From positions 1 through 10,523 of the forward strand of contig JANLID010000334.1 of assembly GCA_024654105.1 (NCBI GenBank): DNA of 10,523 nt. The letters run 5' to 3'. Source of the DNA: Gallionella sp. GTDB lineage: Bacteria > Pseudomonadota > Gammaproteobacteria > Burkholderiales > Gallionellaceae. The notes beneath the pieces are model-generated. The model was not told where the DNA came from and made no database searches. It saw only the letters and a list, made by a program, of their open reading frames with translations. Made by a program: the position numbers and the translations under genes. The stretch's first letter is position 1. Each line of letters opens with the position of its first letter. Below are positions 1-6,071 of this stretch, one piece after another.

Positions 1-534
1 CTGGTGAAATTGCTTGGGTATCGTATCGAGTTGCGCTCCACGCCCGGCAAAGGCTCCGTATTCGCCTTTGAACTCCCGCTCGCCCGACGCCAGGACAAGC
101 CGTCTTTCACAGCACAGACTCTATCCGAACCAAGCCAGGAGTTGGAGAAATCGCCCTTGGCCGACAAGAGATTACTGGTTGTTGACGATGATCCGTTGGT
201 GCTGTCGAGCACAGCCAGCATCCTCGCTTCGTGGGGCTGTATCGCCAGCACCGCAGCATCTCTGGCGCAGGTAGAGCAGTTTTTGCAGAATGGGGAAACC
301 TGGGACTTCATTGTCAGCGATTACCAGTTGGGAAATAACGCAAACGGCATCGATGTGGTCACAATGGTGCGCCGGCATCATGGCAGGCGAATTCCCTGTA
401 TTTTGATCAGCGGGGACACCAGTCCCGCCATCGTGAAGTTGGCCAGCGTAAGCGGGCACCATTTGTTGCACAAGCCTGTCAGACCAGCCAAACTCAGGTC
501 GTTGATCATATACCTGCTGGAAATGGCTGCTTGA
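1..534 (+). CDS. Hybrid sensor histidine kinase, C-terminal part (end of ATPase domain plus receiver domain), cut by left edge
   Basis: The reading frame is open from base 1, so the gene starts outside the window and only its last ~177 codons are seen. The first ~25 residues (LLGYRIELRSTPGKGSVFAF) match the end of a GHKL/HATPase_c kinase domain, with the typical G-x-G-S-x-F box. After a polar linker (about residues 28-54, counted from the GTG at base 4) comes a complete CheY-like receiver domain (about 55-175). It has the acidic pocket DDD at 61-63, the phospho-acceptor Asp106 in VSDYQLG, Ser136 in ISGD and the conserved Lys157 in HKPV. The protein is therefore a hybrid kinase that passes phosphate from its own histidine to an attached receiver. 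The sensory input region, membrane segments and phosphorylated His are not in the window, so the stimulus is unknown. No output regulator gene follows. The family assignment is secure; the role is not. Confidence 0.9.
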   Translation: MVKLLGYRIELRSTPGKGSVFAFELPLARRQDKPSFTAQTLSEPSQELEKSPLADKRLLVVDDDPLVLSSTASILASWGCIASTAASLAQVEQFLQNGETWDFIVSDYQLGNNANGIDVVTMVRRHHGRRIPCILISGDTSPAIVKLASVSGHHLLHKPVRPAKLRSLIIYLLEMAA

Positions 535-589
535 AACCGCTGCTGCGTTTTCCGGGCATGGAAGACCTCTGCCGGGAAACCGGAAATAA

Positions 590-613
590 AAAGGCCGGCG
601 CAAGCCGGCCTTT
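590..613. terminator. Rho-independent terminator between convergent genes, probably bidirectional
   Basis: A perfect 10-bp stem (590-599 with 604-613, AAAGGCCGGC) closes on the four-base loop GCAA, a stable GNRA-type loop. Read on the minus strand, the stem runs into a T-rich tract (CTTTTTATTTCC), which makes it a good terminator for the small lipoprotein gene ending at 635. Read on the plus strand, the stem ends in CCTTTGTTAC, a shorter T run that could also end the sensor-kinase transcript stopping at 534. Both flanking genes point towards it, as expected for a shared terminator. Confidence 0.85.
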
Positions 614-634
614 GTTACGTAAAGCGTGAGTCGC

Positions 635-847
635 TTACTTTGCAGCAGGTGTCTCAACAGCGGAAGCTGCTTCAGCAGCAGGAGCTTCAGCAGCAGGAGC
701 TTCAGCAGCAGGAGCTTCAGCAGCAGGCGCTGGTGCAGCAGGAGCCTCGGCGGCAGGCGCTGGTGCAGCAGGAGCCTCGGCAGGTTTTTCGCCGCAAGCG
801 GTCAAAGCAAGAGCCAGCAGGACAGCAACAAGGGCAGAGCGTTTCAT
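635..847 (-). CDS. Small Ala/Pro/Glu-repeat lipoprotein, function unknown
   Basis: A 70-residue protein with a classical lipoprotein signal: basic MKR start, hydrophobic stretch 5-15, then lipobox LTAC with Cys18 as the lipidated residue. The mature chain of ~53 residues begins CGEKPAEAPAA and consists almost wholly of Ala, Pro and Glu in EAPAA and PAPAA units, so it is probably extended and unstructured in the periplasm, tethered to a membrane. The residues after Cys18 (Gly-Glu) do not form the Asp+2 inner-membrane retention signal of enterobacteria. The start is supported by GAGGAA on the minus strand about 7-8 bases upstream of the ATG, by an extended -10 element ~90 bp upstream and by the strong terminator after the stop. 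Short Ala/Pro-rich lipoproteins of this sort are common and mostly uncharacterised; a spacer or cell-envelope role is only a guess. Other frames over this repeat are shadows. Confidence 0.78.
   Translation of the reverse strand: MKRSALVAVLLALALTACGEKPAEAPAAPAPAAEAPAAPAPAAEAPAAEAPAAEAPAAEAASAVETPAAK
671..780. repeat. In-frame tandem repeats (15 bp x4, then 30 bp x2) inside the lipoprotein gene
   Basis: Four 15-bp units begin TTCAGCAGCAGGAGC at 671, 686, 701 and 716; the last ends GCGC and so differs at one base. Overlapping this, two 30-bp units (721-750 and 751-780) differ at a single base. All periods are multiples of three, so copy-number change keeps the reading frame and only adds or removes EAPAA or ten-residue Ala/Pro blocks on the minus strand. 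The near-identity of units suggests recent slippage. This is not a CRISPR array, as there are no unique spacers. Confidence 0.9.
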
Positions 848-937
848 TTTATTTCCTCAGATGTTTGTTTAAAAAGTACTTTAATAAATACAGAGAGTTG
901 CCTGATTCCGGATAAATCCAAAAATGGAAGGCGGCGC

Positions 938-946
938 ATTCTAGCA
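938..946 (-). promoter_or_regulatory. Candidate extended -10 promoter for the small lipoprotein gene
   Basis: On the minus strand the sequence reads TGC-TAGAAT. TAGAAT (938-943) matches five of six bases of the sigma-70 -10 hexamer and is preceded by the TGn extension (944-946). The -35 position (about 961-966, CTGGAT) is poor, as often seen with extended -10 promoters. A start about 7 bases downstream would give an untranslated leader of roughly 80 bases. This is a motif reading only. In the rest of the 154-bp gap (848-1001) I see an A/T-rich leader but no clear terminator for the upstream gene. Confidence 0.45.
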
Positions 947-1001
947 CTCGCCTATAGAAAATCCAGTGATTTGGCAACTATTTTTTAATGGCTTTCTGTA
1001 G

Positions 1002-1493
1002 CTATAGCCCCAGTTTCGTGGCAGATACCGCCGGGTTGGAGGACGACCACATTTCCATGAAACGCGATTTCAGGGCGCGCGCTTTTTCCGGGTCGTGCTG
1101 CGCCAGGATGCCGCGCGGATCATCGAAATGAAAGCGGCGCACATAATGCGTATCGTCAGCAATGGCAAATGGTTCGGTGACATGACTAAGGCTGGCGAGT
1201 GTTTGATGGATGAACATGTTGTTGCTGAATTGTCGCAGCAACATCATCATGCGTGGACACAGCGCGGAAAGATAGTGCGTATCATGCGTCAGCACCAGCA
1301 GGCGGTTGGCGGGGTTGGTCAGCAGAAAACGGTGTAATGTCTCATAACGTGCTTCGGAGTTAAAACCCAGACCAGCATAATTTTTTTCAAACAAGAGCAG
1401 ACTGTGTTGCGCCAGCTTGCACAACGTATCGAGTGCGGCGGTATAGTCGGTGATACCATCCAGATTGGTGTGTTGCAGCATGTCGTTGTTCAT
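1002..1493 (-). CDS. Uncharacterised protein resembling the DUF7931 family
   Basis: A 163-residue soluble protein without signal peptide or membrane segment. The pattern LLLFEKNYAGLGFNSEARYE (32-51), then NRLLVLTHD (63-71), CPRMMMLLRQFS (79-90) and HYVRRFHFDDPRG (116-128), resembles the proteobacterial domain known as DUF7931. As I recall, that domain occurs alone or fused behind a GNAT acetyltransferase; here no acetyltransferase part is present. Its chemistry is unknown. The invariant-looking Arg49, Arg64, Cys79-Pro80-Arg81 and Arg119-Arg120 suggest binding of a negatively charged ligand, which is inference. The start is supported by AAGGAG (1500-1505) six bases upstream of the ATG; an internal Met5 has no such signal. 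The gene is divergent from bcp and lies upstream of, but apparently separate from, the lipoprotein gene. The family assignment comes from memory and is moderately sure. Confidence 0.72.
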   Translation of the reverse strand: MNNDMLQHTNLDGITDYTAALDTLCKLAQHSLLLFEKNYAGLGFNSEARYETLHRFLLTNPANRLLVLTHDTHYLSALCPRMMMLLRQFSNNMFIHQTLASLSHVTEPFAIADDTHYVRRFHFDDPRGILAQHDPEKARALKSRFMEMWSSSNPAVSATKLGL

Positions 1494-1533
1494 GGTCTGC
1501 TCCTTAGATATTTCAGACGGGCGATTATCTTTT

Positions 1534-1551
1534 GCGGCAGATTATAGCCGC
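1534..1551 (-). promoter_or_regulatory. Candidate -10 box (perfect TATAAT) within a short palindrome, in the divergent bcp promoter region
   Basis: On the minus strand TATAAT (1541-1546) is a perfect -10 hexamer, placed about 48 bases before the ATG of the DUF7931-like gene. No good -35 hexamer lies at the expected spacing. The -10 box is flanked by the inverted repeat GCGGC (1534-1538) / GCCGC (1547-1551), which could be an operator over the promoter or may be chance. For bcp on the plus strand, TATAAC at 1585-1590 and TAAAAT at 1608-1613 are weak -10 candidates. Confidence 0.4.
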
Positions 1552-1620
1552 CTCATCTCCTGTTCGGGGCTGGACGAAAATTTTTATAACCCGGATCAAA
1601 AAATGTTTAAAATACCGTGC

Positions 1621-1627
1621 AAGGGGG
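1621..1627 (+). promoter_or_regulatory. Ribosome binding site that fixes the bcp start
   Basis: AAGGGGG lies seven bases upstream of the ATG at 1635. A GTG in the same frame at 1617 lies before this site and has no Shine-Dalgarno sequence of its own, so 1635 is preferred as the start. Confidence 0.75.
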
Positions 1628-1634
1628 ATGTTTT

Positions 1635-2114
1635 ATGCAGTCTATGCAGTTGACGATTGGAATGGAAGCGCCGCATTTTGAATTGCCGGATGCGGACATG
1701 GAAACTTTTACACTTACCGCATTACAAGGTAAAAAAAATGTTGTGTTGTATTTTTATCCAAAAAATGGCACGCCGGGCTGCACTCTTGAGGCCAACGAAT
1801 TTACCGAACTGGATGATGATTTTGCGAAACTTGATACCCTCGTAATCGGCATTAGCCGCGATGATTGTCTGAGTCATGCATCGTTTCGCGACAAGCATGG
1901 TTTATCGGTGTTGCTCCTTTCCGATCCCGATGCGCGCGTCTGCAAACGCTATGGCGTGATGATCGAAAAAGAAGTGGATGGGCACAAGAAGCATGTTATT
2001 CAGCGCTCGACTTTCATTATCGACAAACTGGGCAAACTGCGTCACGCTATATACGGCGTTCATGCTCATGGCCATGCGCAGAAAATTCTTAATCTGATAA
2101 AGGGACTGGAATGA
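1635..2114 (+). CDS. bcp: Thioredoxin-dependent peroxiredoxin, Bcp/PrxQ type
   Basis: A 159-residue cytosolic AhpC/TSA-fold protein, the usual length of the Bcp/PrxQ group, which reduces hydrogen and organic peroxides with electrons from thioredoxin. The active site YFYPKNGTPGCT (39-50) holds the peroxidatic Cys49 with its conserved Pro42, Thr46 and Pro47; the supporting Arg is probably Arg124 in QRSTFIID. Many Bcp proteins have the resolving Cys five residues after the first (CxxxxC); here that position is Asn54. PrxQ proteins of the other group carry it in the next helix, near a SHxxF motif; this protein has Cys78 in SRDDCLSH, slightly earlier than usual, and Cys103 further on. Cys78 may be the resolving residue, or the enzyme may act as a 1-Cys type. 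An unbroken run of eight A (1731-1738) just before the active site is a possible slippage point. The stop overlaps the slyD start by four bases (ATGA), so the two are almost surely co-translated. Confidence 0.93.
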   Translation: MQSMQLTIGMEAPHFELPDADMETFTLTALQGKKNVVLYFYPKNGTPGCTLEANEFTELDDDFAKLDTLVIGISRDDCLSHASFRDKHGLSVLLLSDPDARVCKRYGVMIEKEVDGHKKHVIQRSTFIIDKLGKLRHAIYGVHAHGHAQKILNLIKGLE

Positions 2115-2599
2115 AAATCGCCAAAGATACGGTTGTTTCGTTGCGCTACGAATTATTTGATGCTGAAGGCGAATTGCTGGAAAGAATCGAAGAGCCAGTC
2201 AGCTATTTGCACGGTGGTTATGACGGCATTTTCCCTCTGGTTGAGGAGGAGCTGCACGGCAAGGCTGTTGGCGACCAATGCCACATTACCATGCAACCCG
2301 ATGATGCCTTCGGCGAATATGATCACACACTGGTGATGGTTGAACCGCGCAGCGCGTTCCCGGAAGAAATTGAAATCGGCATGCAATTCGAGGGCGGGCC
2401 GGAAAGCGCCGACGATGAGGATTATCTGCTCTACACCGTAGTGGATGTGGACGACGACGAAGTGACCGTGGATGGCAACCATCCGTTGGCAGGCAAGACG
2501 CTTACCTTCAATTGCACGGTAACGAATGTGCGCCCCGCCACATCGGAAGAATTGGCGCATGGGCACGTGCATGATGGCGAGGGCGGGCACCTGCACTGA
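2111..2599 (+). CDS. slyD: FKBP-type peptidyl-prolyl cis-trans isomerase, SlyD type
   Basis: A 162-residue protein with the two-domain SlyD layout. The FKBP catalytic part is split (about 1-68 and 125-142), with hallmark segments SYLHGGYDGIFPLVEEEL (31-48) and GNHPLAGKTLTF (122-133). Between them sits an acidic insert-in-flap chaperone domain (about 69-121). SlyD isomerises proline peptide bonds and holds unfolded clients. The C-terminal tail is histidine-containing (H150, H152, H154, H160, H162), so it can probably bind nickel or other metals, but it is much shorter and lacks the cysteines of E. coli SlyD. It may therefore serve [NiFe]-hydrogenase maturation less well, or not at all. Translation is coupled to bcp through the ATGA overlap; the Shine-Dalgarno candidate (AAGGGA, about 2100-2105) lies inside bcp. 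It ends 18 bp from the convergent glnD stop, with no hairpin terminator visible between them. Confidence 0.92.
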   Translation: MKIAKDTVVSLRYELFDAEGELLERIEEPVSYLHGGYDGIFPLVEEELHGKAVGDQCHITMQPDDAFGEYDHTLVMVEPRSAFPEEIEIGMQFEGGPESADDEDYLLYTVVDVDDDEVTVDGNHPLAGKTLTFNCTVTNVRPATSEELAHGHVHDGEGGHLH

Positions 2600-2617
2600 A
2601 ACTTTCTGAACAGCCTG

Positions 2618-5203
2618 TTAACAACCTCCCATCAAGGCGCTGTGCAACGCTTTCGCTTGTTCAGGCTGCGCGAGCGCTGCGCCGCTGATCCAGAATACGT
2701 CCTCGGCGCGGCTGCCTAGCGTGTTGATCTTGGCGCGGTGCAGGCGGATGTTGTGCCGATCCAGCACCAGCGCGATGCGTGCCAGCAGGCCGGGGCGATC
2801 ACCGGCAACCAGCGACAGCACATACATCCCCTTGTTATCCGGCTTGATCTCGACCTCGGTGCTGATCGGAAAGTGTTTGAGTTGCCGGCTGACGCGCCCC
2901 GGTCCGGCGAGCACGATCGGCTTGGCTTGTGTGATTTGCTGCGCCAATTCAAATTCGATGTAGGTCATGATGTCGCGGTATGCAGTTTCACCATGCGCAG
3001 CCTCCCTGATCTGGAAGCTGTCCAGCGCGTAGCCGTGCCGCGTGGTGTGGATCTTGGCCTCGGCGATGGTGTAATTCATGCGCGCAAAAAAATTACATAT
3101 CCGCGCGAAGAGGCCGCGCTGGTCCGGGCAATACACCATCACCTGCAAACCTTCGCCGGCGCGGCTCAGGCGTGCCTTCACGATAGGCGCAGCGGCATTG
3201 ACCTTGAACGCCAGCAACCGGGTATGCCAGGCAATTTCCTGCGGTGCGTGATCCATAAAATAGCTGTCATCGAGCTGCGCCCATAATAACCGGTAGGCAT
3301 CAGGCGGCAGCGCATAAAGGTTGAGCGCGTCGGCTGCCGCACGGCGGATTTCACCGAGCTGGTCGCTAACCTTGCCGTCGCTCAGGTAGCGTCGCGTCAG
3401 CCAGAACAGGTCTTCCATCAGTTTGGCTTTCCACGCGTTCCATATTTCCGGACTGGTGCCGCGTATGTCCGCGACAGTCAGCAGGTATAGCGCGACCAGA
3501 TAGCGGTCATTCTTGATTTTGCCGGCGAAGCCCGCAATCACATCGGGGTCGGATAGATCCTGCTTTTGCGCAGTAGCAGAAAGGGTGAGATGGTGCTCGA
3601 CCAGCCACACGATCAGGCTGGTATCGGCACCGCTGAGTTGATGCTGCACGCAGAACGCGCGCGCATCCTTTTTACCCAGTTGCGAATGGTCGCCGTTGCG
3701 CCCCTTGGCGATGTCGTGGAACAGCCCGGCGATATACAGCACTTCCGGGCGGGCGAATTCGCCTATCAACTTGCTGCACAGCGGGATTTCCTGCGCGTGT
3801 TCCGGTGCGGCGAAGCGGCGCAGGTTGCGCACCACCATCAGGATATGCTCATCCACCGTATAGACGTGGAACAGATCATGCTGCATCTGCCCGACGATGC
3901 GCCCGAAGGCGGGTAGATAACGGCCGAGTATGCCGTACTGGTTCATGCGCCGCAGTGCGTGGAGGACTCCCTGCGGCTGGCGCAGGATTTCCATGAAATG
4001 CGCCCGGTTAAGCTGGTTGCGGCGGAACGACGCATCGACCCGGCGCTGCGCGCGCCACAGAGCGCGCAGCGCCCTTGCGCTGGGATCGCTCAATTCGCCA
4101 TGTTGCTCCATCAGCAGGAACAGCTCGAAGATCGCTTCGGGCGTGCGCTCGAACAACTGCTCATCGCGGATGTCCAGCAGCGTGCCGACAATCCTGAATC
4201 GCTCGTTCAGGATGCGCCGCACCGGCGTTTCGCCGAACAGATAATCATGCAGGTTCTGCAGCATGATGGCGTTGAACTGGCGCACCGCCAGTTTGGTGCG
4301 GTAATAGCGTTGCATCAGGTACTCGCTCGCGCGGCGGTTGGCCGAGGCGCGGATACCCATCTGTTCGGCGAGCTGGGTCTGGAAGTCGAACAGCAGGCGG
4401 TCTTCGTGCCGCTTGGCGAGGTAATGCAGACGGATGCGCAGTGTCGCCAGCAGCGCGCTGTGGCGCGCGACCTGGCGCGCCTCGGCTGCCGTGAGCAGCC
4501 CGATTTGCGCGAGCTCGCTCCAGTGCGTTCCCAGGCCGGCCGCGCGCGCGATCCAGGTGACGGTCTGCAAATCGCGCAGGCCGCCCGGACTTTCTTTCAG
4601 GTTGGGTTCGAGGTTGTAATCGGATTCGGCGTAACGCGCGTGGCGCCGCTGCTGCTCTTGCAGCTTGGCAAGATAAAAGGCACGCAGGTCGAGGCGCTGT
4701 TGCACGCTGTTGCGCAATTCATTGAACAGTGGATTGCTGCCGCACAGCAGGCGCGCTTCGAGCAGATTGGTTTGCACGGTGACGTCGGCAGACTCGCTCA
4801 AGCACTGCGCTACGGTGCGGACACTGTGGCCGACTTCCAGCCCGATATCCCACAGCATACCGACCAGCCGGTGCAGTTTTTGCTGCAAGGCTTCGTCCGG
4901 CGGGTGCCCGGCCAAGAGTTTTTCGGATCCGGCATCCAGCAGGATCAGCAAATCGATGTCCGATTTGGGGTAGAGCTTGCAGCGCGCGTAGCCGCCCACC
5001 GCCACCAGCGCAATATGCCGGGGCAGGGCGAGTTGCCGCCAGATGCGGCGCAGATAGCGGTCGATCAGCCGGGTGTGCGCGGCGAGCAGGCGCGCCGCAT
5101 TGTTGTGTTTCAGGAAATCCTGTTCGAGCGCCGCACGTTCGCCGCGCAGCGACTCGCGCAGCGCGGCCATATCGTCATTGGGGTGGCGGGGGAGGGTAGC
5201 CAT
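2618..5203 (-). CDS. glnD: Bifunctional PII uridylyltransferase / uridylyl-removing enzyme
   Basis: An 861-residue protein, close to the family's usual 850-900. It senses glutamine, attaches UMP to PII proteins (GlnB/GlnK) when nitrogen is short, and removes it when glutamine is plentiful. Domains in order: nucleotidyltransferase with GGYARCKLYPKSDIDLLIL (70-88; metal ligands Asp82 and Asp84) and the conserved NLEPNLKESPGGLRDLQ (197-213); helical linker; HD hydrolase domain with LFHDIAKGRNGDHS (494-507; His496-Asp497, His506) and VEHH (535-538); two ACT domains at the end (about 686-760 and 793-861) for glutamine sensing. All key residues are present. The start overlaps the end of map by 29 bp. 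A second in-frame ATG at 5170-5168 lies four bases past the map stop and would drop 11 poorly conserved residues. Neither start has a strong Shine-Dalgarno sequence, so translation probably depends on coupling with map. The exact start is therefore uncertain; the identity is not. Confidence 0.96.
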   Translation of the reverse strand: MATLPRHPNDDMAALRESLRGERAALEQDFLKHNNAARLLAAHTRLIDRYLRRIWRQLALPRHIALVAVGGYARCKLYPKSDIDLLILLDAGSEKLLAGHPPDEALQQKLHRLVGMLWDIGLEVGHSVRTVAQCLSESADVTVQTNLLEARLLCGSNPLFNELRNSVQQRLDLRAFYLAKLQEQQRRHARYAESDYNLEPNLKESPGGLRDLQTVTWIARAAGLGTHWSELAQIGLLTAAEARQVARHSALLATLRIRLHYLAKRHEDRLLFDFQTQLAEQMGIRASANRRASEYLMQRYYRTKLAVRQFNAIMLQNLHDYLFGETPVRRILNERFRIVGTLLDIRDEQLFERTPEAIFELFLLMEQHGELSDPSARALRALWRAQRRVDASFRRNQLNRAHFMEILRQPQGVLHALRRMNQYGILGRYLPAFGRIVGQMQHDLFHVYTVDEHILMVVRNLRRFAAPEHAQEIPLCSKLIGEFARPEVLYIAGLFHDIAKGRNGDHSQLGKKDARAFCVQHQLSGADTSLIVWLVEHHLTLSATAQKQDLSDPDVIAGFAGKIKNDRYLVALYLLTVADIRGTSPEIWNAWKAKLMEDLFWLTRRYLSDGKVSDQLGEIRRAAADALNLYALPPDAYRLLWAQLDDSYFMDHAPQEIAWHTRLLAFKVNAAAPIVKARLSRAGEGLQVMVYCPDQRGLFARICNFFARMNYTIAEAKIHTTRHGYALDSFQIREAAHGETAYRDIMTYIEFELAQQITQAKPIVLAGPGRVSRQLKHFPISTEVEIKPDNKGMYVLSLVAGDRPGLLARIALVLDRHNIRLHRAKINTLGSRAEDVFWISGAALAQPEQAKALHSALMGGC

Positions 5204-5969
5204 CGGAAACGGTCAGCACTTCGAAGCCGGTATCGGTGACGAGGATGGTGTGTTCGTATTGCGCCGACAGGCTGTGGTCTTTGGTGACCACTGTCCAGCC
5301 GTCGCCGAGATGCTTGATGGCTGCCTTGCCGGCGTTAATCATCGGCTCGATGGTGAAGGTCATGCCCGCTTCCAGTTTTATTCCGGTTTTCGGGCGGCCG
5401 TAATGCAGCACCTGCGGCTCCTCATGGAAACGCCTGCCGATGCCGTGCCCGCAGAATTCGCGCACCACGCTGTAGCCGAGCGGTTCGACGAAACTCTGGA
5501 TGGCATGGCCGATGTCGCCCAGGTGCGCGCCCGGCTTGACTACGCGGATACCGCGCCACAGCGCCTGCCAGGTGGCCTCGCATAGACGCCGTGCCTGGAT
5601 CGACGGCTCACCGGCATAAAACATCCGGCTGCTGTCGCCATGGTAGCCGTCCTTGATGACGGTGATGTCCAGATTGACGATATCGCCGTTCTTGAGCGCC
5701 TTGTCGCCCGGCACGCCGTGGCAGACCTGATGATTGATCGAGGTGCAGATCGATTTCGGGTAAGGATTATGTCCATGCGGCGCATAATTAAGCGGCGCGG
5801 GAATCGCGTGTTGCACATTGACAATGAGGTCGTGGCACAGCTTGTCCAGTTCGTTGGTTGTCACGCCCGCCTTGACGAACGGTGCGATGTGGTCGAGCAC
5901 CTCGCTGGCCAGACGGCCGGCAACGCGCATTTTTTCGATTTCTTGCGGGGTTTTGATGGTGATGGACAT
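5175..5969 (-). CDS. map: Type I methionine aminopeptidase
   Basis: A 264-residue cytosolic metalloprotease that removes the initiator Met from new proteins. From the chosen ATG (5969) the protein begins MSITIKTPQEIEKMR, the family's standard N terminus, and has the same length as E. coli Map. The five metal ligands are all present: Asp101 (NLDITV), Asp112 (HGDSS), His175 (GHGIG), Glu208 (IEPM) and Glu239 (QYEHT). Substrate-site His84 (CHGVP) and His182 (FHEEPQVLHY) are also there. The frame stays open 53 codons further upstream, but that extension is the translation of a promoter and a dispersed repeat (it contains LRQAQHER, a typical spurious repeat product) and is rejected. The protein ends in five consecutive prolines plus Gln, an unusual tail lying over the start of glnD. 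Adjacent map and glnD are seen in other betaproteobacteria. Confidence 0.96.
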   Translation of the reverse strand: MSITIKTPQEIEKMRVAGRLASEVLDHIAPFVKAGVTTNELDKLCHDLIVNVQHAIPAPLNYAPHGHNPYPKSICTSINHQVCHGVPGDKALKNGDIVNLDITVIKDGYHGDSSRMFYAGEPSIQARRLCEATWQALWRGIRVVKPGAHLGDIGHAIQSFVEPLGYSVVREFCGHGIGRRFHEEPQVLHYGRPKTGIKLEAGMTFTIEPMINAGKAAIKHLGDGWTVVTKDHSLSAQYEHTILVTDTGFEVLTVSDGYPPPPPQ

Positions 5970-5997
5970 GTTTCTCGGAATGCTCTCAGGATATCCG

Positions 5998-6026
5998 AGA
6001 ATATCATGCGATTTAATTGTCGCCAA
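5998..6026 (-). promoter_or_regulatory. Candidate sigma-70 promoter for map-glnD
   Basis: On the minus strand TTGGCG (6021-6026, four of six consensus bases) is followed after exactly 17 bases by TATTCT (5998-6003, four of six), with an upstream TGA (6004-6006) that makes it an extended -10. A start near 5991 would give a short leader of about 20 bases. A 7-bp inverted repeat, TCTCGGA (5973-5979) / TCCGAGA (5994-6000), overlaps the -10 and the likely start and could be an operator. All of this is motif reading. Confidence 0.55.
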
Positions 6027-6071
6027 ATGCGTTTGAGCCTGAATCGCTATAGAGGAATTGAATTTCCATCT

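Noticed and set aside
549..586. Second hairpin TTTCCGG / CCGGAAA after the sensor-kinase stop
   Set aside because: Only 7 bp of stem around a 24-base loop and no T run; the hairpin at 590-613 is far better.
172..657. 161-codon minus-strand frame across the sensor-kinase end and the terminator
   Set aside because: It crosses a strong terminator and lies opposite a clear receiver domain; no domain is recognisable.
671..780. Possible CRISPR-like array
   Set aside because: The repeats are directly adjacent with no unique spacers, and they code in frame for protein.
626..988. Ser/Arg-rich and Gln-rich plus-strand frames across the tandem repeat
   Set aside because: These are translations of the same repeat in other frames. 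Only the minus-strand frame has a signal peptide, lipobox, ribosome site and terminator.
1617..1634. Earlier GTG start for bcp
   Set aside because: It would put the strong AAGGGGG site inside the gene, and the ATG at 1635 has the right spacing.
2600..2617. Terminator between convergent slyD and glnD
   Set aside because: The 18-bp gap shows no inverted repeat or T run. Termination must rely on other means or on overlap into the facing gene.
3959..5239. 426-codon plus-strand open frame antisense to glnD
   Set aside because: GlnD on the other strand has complete conserved motifs. The antisense frame is Gln/Arg/Ala-rich with no recognisable domain and is a by-product of high-GC codon use.
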